36,251 nt of DNA from Lachnospiraceae bacterium (lineage in GTDB: Bacteria > Bacillota_A > Clostridia > Lachnospirales > Lachnospiraceae), in NCBI GenBank assembly GCA_021770615.1, contig JAETQR010000037.1, positions 1 through 36,251 of the forward strand, in the 5' to 3' direction. The translations under genes were made by a program, and so were the position numbers. The notes beneath the pieces were generated by a model, which was not told the DNA's origin, did not search any database, and was given only the letters and a program-made list of their open reading frames with translations. Numbering within the stretch: position 1 is the stretch's first letter; each line of letters opens with the position of its first letter. Positions 33,110-36,251 of the stretch are shown piece by piece.

Positions 33110-35170
33110 ATGAAGGAACAGGCTTTATTTTGCGATGGTACAGAACAGTATGTTGATCCGATTGAACCGGGATTTGATGAAAAAGTAACGCTGCGGTTTC
33201 GGGCCGCAAAGGACGATGATATACGTGTGAAGCTGGTGACTGCCGCCGGAAGATATGATATGGAGCGGGAATATACCAGAGGAGAATTTGCTTTTTATAA
33301 GATCGTATGGCGTCTGGGTGAAGATCCTTTCCACTACAGCTTTGAGATCTGTGAAGGAGATAATGTCTGGTATTATAACCGCTGCGGGCTGGCAAAAGAG
33401 ATTGTTTCGTTTTATGATTTCAGGATCGTTCCCGGTTTTGCCACTCCGGATTGGGCAAAGGGTGCGGTGATGTACCAGATCTACACAGACCGGTTTTGCA
33501 ATGGGAATCCCTCCAATGATGTGGAGGATAACGAATATTATTATATCGGGGGCTACAGCCGTAAGGTGACAGACTGGAACAAATATCCGGCCTCCATGGG
33601 GGTGCGGGAGTTTTACGGCGGAGATCTGCAGGGTGTTATAGATAAACTGGATTATCTGCAGGGGTTGGGCATTGAGGTGCTGTATTTTAACCCATTGTTT
33701 GTCTCGCCCTCTAACCATAAATATGATATCCAGGATTATGACTATATAGACCCTCACTATGGCGTGATCATAGAGGACGGCGGAGAAGTACTTCCGGACG
33801 GTGTGACGGATAATTCCAGGGCCACGATGTATCAGAAACGGACGGTGTCGCATAAAAATCTGGAGGCAAGTAACCGGCTTTTTATTAAACTGGTGGAAGA
33901 ACTGCATCGGAGAGGGATGAAGATCATACTGGACGGTGTGTTTAACCATTGCGGGTCTTTTAACAAATGGATGGACCGTGAGAGGATCTATGAGGGACAA
34001 AAGGATTATGAACCGGGGGCTTATGTTGATAGAGAGAGCCCTTATCACAGTTATTTTCAGTTCTATAATGACGGGGCAGAACAATGGCCCTATAACGGCG
34101 ATTATAATGGCTGGTGGGGGCATGATACCCTTCCGAAACTTAATTATGAAGGCTCCGTGAAGCTGGAAAATTATATTTTGAGTATCGGGCGCAAATGGGT
34201 GTCCCCGCCGTATAATGTGGACGGCTGGAGGCTGGATGTGGCGGCGGATCTTGGGTTCAGTAATGAATATAACCACCAGTTCTGGAAGAAATTTCGCAGA
34301 GCAGTAAAGCTTGCCAACCCGAATGCGATCATACTTGCAGAGCATTACGGGGATCCGGGCGAATGGCTGCAGGGTGATGAATGGGATACTGTCATGAACT
34401 ATGATGCATTTATGGAACCCATTACCTGGTTCCTGACCGGCATGGAAAAGCATAGTGACGAGATGCGTCCGGAACTTAAGGGGAATGCAGATCATTTTAC
34501 AGGGACAATGCTGCATTTTATGTCTGCAATGCTTACGCCGTCGCTTCTGGTTTCCATGAATGAATTGTCAAACCACGACCATTCCAGATTTCTGACAAGG
34601 ACGAGTCACGTCGTGGGTCGTACAGAGAGCCTCGGGCCGGAGGCGGCAGATCAATTTGTCCATCCGGCAGTCATGAGAGAAGCCGTGGTATTTCAGATGA
34701 CGTGGATCGGCGCGCCGACGGTTTATTACGGGGATGAGGCCGGAGTGTGTGGATTTACGGATCCGGACAACAGGAGGACTTATCCGTGGGGACGGGAAGA
34801 TCAGGAGATGCTTTCTTTCCACAAAGATATGATCAGGATCCACAAAGAACACCGCGCGCTGCGTACCGGAGCAGTCCATATCCTTCTGGGGGAGGAGGAT
34901 GTCCTGGCATACGGAAGGTTTACACAGCAGGAGCAGATCATTGTCGTCCTGAACAACCGGGATGACCTTTCTCAGATCACCGTGCCCGTCTGGCAGGCAG
35001 AAGTCCCCATGAAGGCAAAACTGAAGCGCCTGATCTATACCTATGAAGGGGGATATACCACAGAACATGAGGAATATCTTGTGATAGACGGCGAACTTGT
35101 GGTAAACATGAATGCCCACTCAGCGTTGGTCCTCCAGACAATGGAGGAACAGAGATATCTCAGGATCTAA
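33110..35170 (+). CDS. Cytoplasmic GH13 alpha-amylase / neopullulanase-like, 686 aa
   Basis: A glycoside hydrolase family 13 enzyme acting on maltodextrin or glycogen-type glucans. An N-terminal beta domain (about 1-110, CBM34-like) leads to the TIM barrel beginning WAKGAVMYQIYTDRF. The conserved regions are I DGVFNH at 275-280, II GWRLDVA with nucleophile Asp376, III IILAEHYG with acid Glu411, and IV SNHDHSRF with Asp490. There is no signal peptide or membrane segment, so it acts inside the cell. GAGAGGGG (33096-33103) precedes the ATG. Domain layout and DYDYIDPHYG fit the neopullulanase/cyclomaltodextrinase branch. With glgC/glgD elsewhere in the window it suggests turnover of stored glucan. 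It may be co-transcribed with ftsH. Confidence 0.93.
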   Translation: MKEQALFCDGTEQYVDPIEPGFDEKVTLRFRAAKDDDIRVKLVTAAGRYDMEREYTRGEFAFYKIVWRLGEDPFHYSFEICEGDNVWYYNRCGLAKEIVSFYDFRIVPGFATPDWAKGAVMYQIYTDRFCNGNPSNDVEDNEYYYIGGYSRKVTDWNKYPASMGVREFYGGDLQGVIDKLDYLQGLGIEVLYFNPLFVSPSNHKYDIQDYDYIDPHYGVIIEDGGEVLPDGVTDNSRATMYQKRTVSHKNLEASNRLFIKLVEELHRRGMKIILDGVFNHCGSFNKWMDRERIYEGQKDYEPGAYVDRESPYHSYFQFYNDGAEQWPYNGDYNGWWGHDTLPKLNYEGSVKLENYILSIGRKWVSPPYNVDGWRLDVAADLGFSNEYNHQFWKKFRRAVKLANPNAIILAEHYGDPGEWLQGDEWDTVMNYDAFMEPITWFLTGMEKHSDEMRPELKGNADHFTGTMLHFMSAMLTPSLLVSMNELSNHDHSRFLTRTSHVVGRTESLGPEAADQFVHPAVMREAVVFQMTWIGAPTVYYGDEAGVCGFTDPDNRRTYPWGREDQEMLSFHKDMIRIHKEHRALRTGAVHILLGEEDVLAYGRFTQQEQIIVVLNNRDDLSQITVPVWQAEVPMKAKLKRLIYTYEGGYTTEHEEYLVIDGELVVNMNAHSALVLQTMEEQRYLRI

Positions 35171-35172
35171 AG

Positions 35173-35198
35173 GGGATCTGTGCATGCGCACAGATCCC
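35173..35198. terminator. Hairpin between amylase and map genes
   Basis: GGGATCTGTGC (35173-35183) and GCACAGATCCC (35188-35198) pair perfectly over 11 bases with loop ATGC. The following bases (TGATCTTCTT) are only moderately T-rich, so termination efficiency is uncertain. It lies between convergent genes. Confidence 0.65.
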
Positions 35199-35225
35199 TG
35201 ATCTTCTTCCGTACCGATATTATTT

Positions 35226-36035
35226 TTATTGTGTAAGTACTTCCACCCCGGTTTCTGTTACCAGCACCATGTATTCTACCTGGGCGGACAACCCGTCGTC
35301 TATGGTGTAGACGGTCCAGTCGTCTTCTTCGTCAATGAAAAAGTCGGGGCTGCCCTCGTTGATCATAGGCTCAATGGTGAAGATCATGCCCGGCACAAGC
35401 ACCATCTCGGTGCCTTTCGGGGTGACATAGCTGACAAAGGGCTCTTCATGGAAGCTCAATCCGATTCCGTGTCCTCCGATATCTTCCACCACGTGGAACC
35501 CGTTGGCTCTGGCATGGGTATTGATGGCGTGGGCAATATCTCCCAGGTGCCCCCACGGCCTGGCAGCCTTAAGTCCCAATTCTACGCATTCCCGGGTGAC
35601 GCGGACGAGCTTTTCTGCCTTCGGCGCCAGAGATCCTATAGTGAACATCCGTGAGGCATCGGAATAATATCCGTCTAAGATCGTGGATACATCAATATTA
35701 ATAATATCCCCCTCCTGAAGAATTTCATATTCGCTGGGGATTCCGTGGCAGATCACATTGTTGATGGAGGTGCATACGCTTTTTGGGAACCCCTCATAAT
35801 TGAGAGGGGCCGGGATCCCTCCGTGCCCGGTTGTGAAATCATACACAAGTTTATCAATCTGTGCAGTGTTCATACCTTTTTGAATGTGCGCGGCAACATG
35901 GTCAAGTACGGCGGTATTCAGAGCTGCACTTTTTTTGATGGCATCAATTTGTTTTGGTGTCTTCAAAAGAGAACGGTCAGGGACAATGTGTCCCCGTGCT
36001 GCCAGTGACAATAGTTTTAAGTCTAACTTATCCAA
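35226..36035 (-). CDS. map: Methionine aminopeptidase type I, 269 aa
   Basis: Removes the N-terminal Met from nascent proteins. The pita-bread fold residues are in place (numbered from the proposed start): His97 in VICHG, metal ligands Asp115 (INIDVS), Asp126 (YSDASR), His189 (GHGIG), Glu222 (TIEPM) and Glu254 (QVEYM). A TTG at 36035 is proposed as the start because AGGTAGG lies just before it. The frame is open to an ATG at 36077, but a -10 element ends one base before that ATG, so the transcript would begin after it. No SEC-C zinc extension is present, unlike some clostridial Map proteins. Confidence 0.93.
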   Translation of the reverse strand: MDKLDLKLLSLAARGHIVPDRSLLKTPKQIDAIKKSAALNTAVLDHVAAHIQKGMNTAQIDKLVYDFTTGHGGIPAPLNYEGFPKSVCTSINNVICHGIPSEYEILQEGDIINIDVSTILDGYYSDASRMFTIGSLAPKAEKLVRVTRECVELGLKAARPWGHLGDIAHAINTHARANGFHVVEDIGGHGIGLSFHEEPFVSYVTPKGTEMVLVPGMIFTIEPMINEGSPDFFIDEEDDWTVYTIDDGLSAQVEYMVLVTETGVEVLTQ

Positions 36036-36078
36036 GTTTCCTACCTGCTTTCTGTCTGAAAATTTGATACCATACATT

Positions 36079-36087
36079 ATTATAGCA
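36079..36087 (-). promoter_or_regulatory. Extended -10 promoter of map
   Basis: On the minus strand TGCTATAAT at 36087-36079 is a perfect extended -10; the -35 is weak. Transcription should start near 36072, inside the first codons of the longer reading frame of map. Confidence 0.6.
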
Positions 36088-36251
36088 CTTTTTACAGGGT
36101 ATGGAATGTAAAATCATTTCTTTTCGTTGTTTCGTCAGGGCAATCGCAAAGTCGGATATCTGAATTTAATCAGAAATAGCCATTTTTTCAAACAAAAGGC
36201 ACTCGATTCTTTTTATATCATGATTGTTTGACATCAAAAATCTGTTCAGTG

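Noticed and set aside
33125..34516. 463-codon open frame on the minus strand
   Set aside because: Antisense to the alpha-amylase gene, whose four GH13 regions are intact; no ribosome site and an unnatural composition.

Overview
The window looks like a chromosomal segment of a spore-forming, anaerobic Clostridia bacterium, most likely Lachnospiraceae. The reasons are a hup-rqcP-yabP-yabQ-divIC-spoIIE-tilS-hpt-ftsH gene order, CotS- and CotH-type spore proteins, SpoVG, a GlgC/GlgD pair, a T-box-controlled short archaeal/eukaryotic-type prolyl-tRNA synthetase, and moderate GC with AGGAGG-type ribosome sites. No rRNA, tRNA, CRISPR array or intact mobile element was seen.

Layout. Positions 1-2840 are an AT-rich accessory islet of small unrecognised ORFs, relics and one probable transposase tail. 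Next comes a phosphohexomutase (2892-4574), which shares a bidirectional terminator with a minus-strand cassette cotH / VTC-domain polymerase / DUF4956 membrane protein (7777-4696). Plus-strand asnS is followed by a VanR/VanS-like two-component pair that runs, through a long overlap, into an SbcD-like phosphoesterase and a short Rad50/YhaN-like ATPase with a membrane hairpin. Convergent to these are prs, a DnaC/DnaI-type helicase loader and a DnaD-domain gene (one minus operon), with murC upstream. A cluster of DnaA boxes lies in the dnaD promoter region. Divergent from murC is glgC-glgD-spoVG.

The second half is almost all plus strand. It holds T-box-proS-cca, a sigma-E-type promoter with a CotS-family kinase-like coat gene, hup, rqcP, yabP-yabQ, divIC, a SpoIIE that lacks the membrane domain, tilS-hpt-ftsH and a cytoplasmic GH13 alpha-amylase. 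A minus-strand methionine aminopeptidase closes the window.

How the genes fit together. The themes are sporulation (cotH, CotS-like, yabP, yabQ, spoIIE, spoVG), storage polysaccharide (phosphohexomutase, glgC, glgD, alpha-amylase), replication initiation (dnaD, helicase loader, DnaA boxes) and translation (asnS, proS, cca, tilS, rqcP, map). The items most worth following are the cotH-VTC-DUF4956 cassette, the DnaA boxes before the primosome operon, the soluble SpoIIE, the membrane-hairpin Rad50-like ATPase, and a yabP leader in which read-through and sigma-E transcripts would expose the ribosome site differently. All functional calls rest on motif reading by eye; no database search was run.
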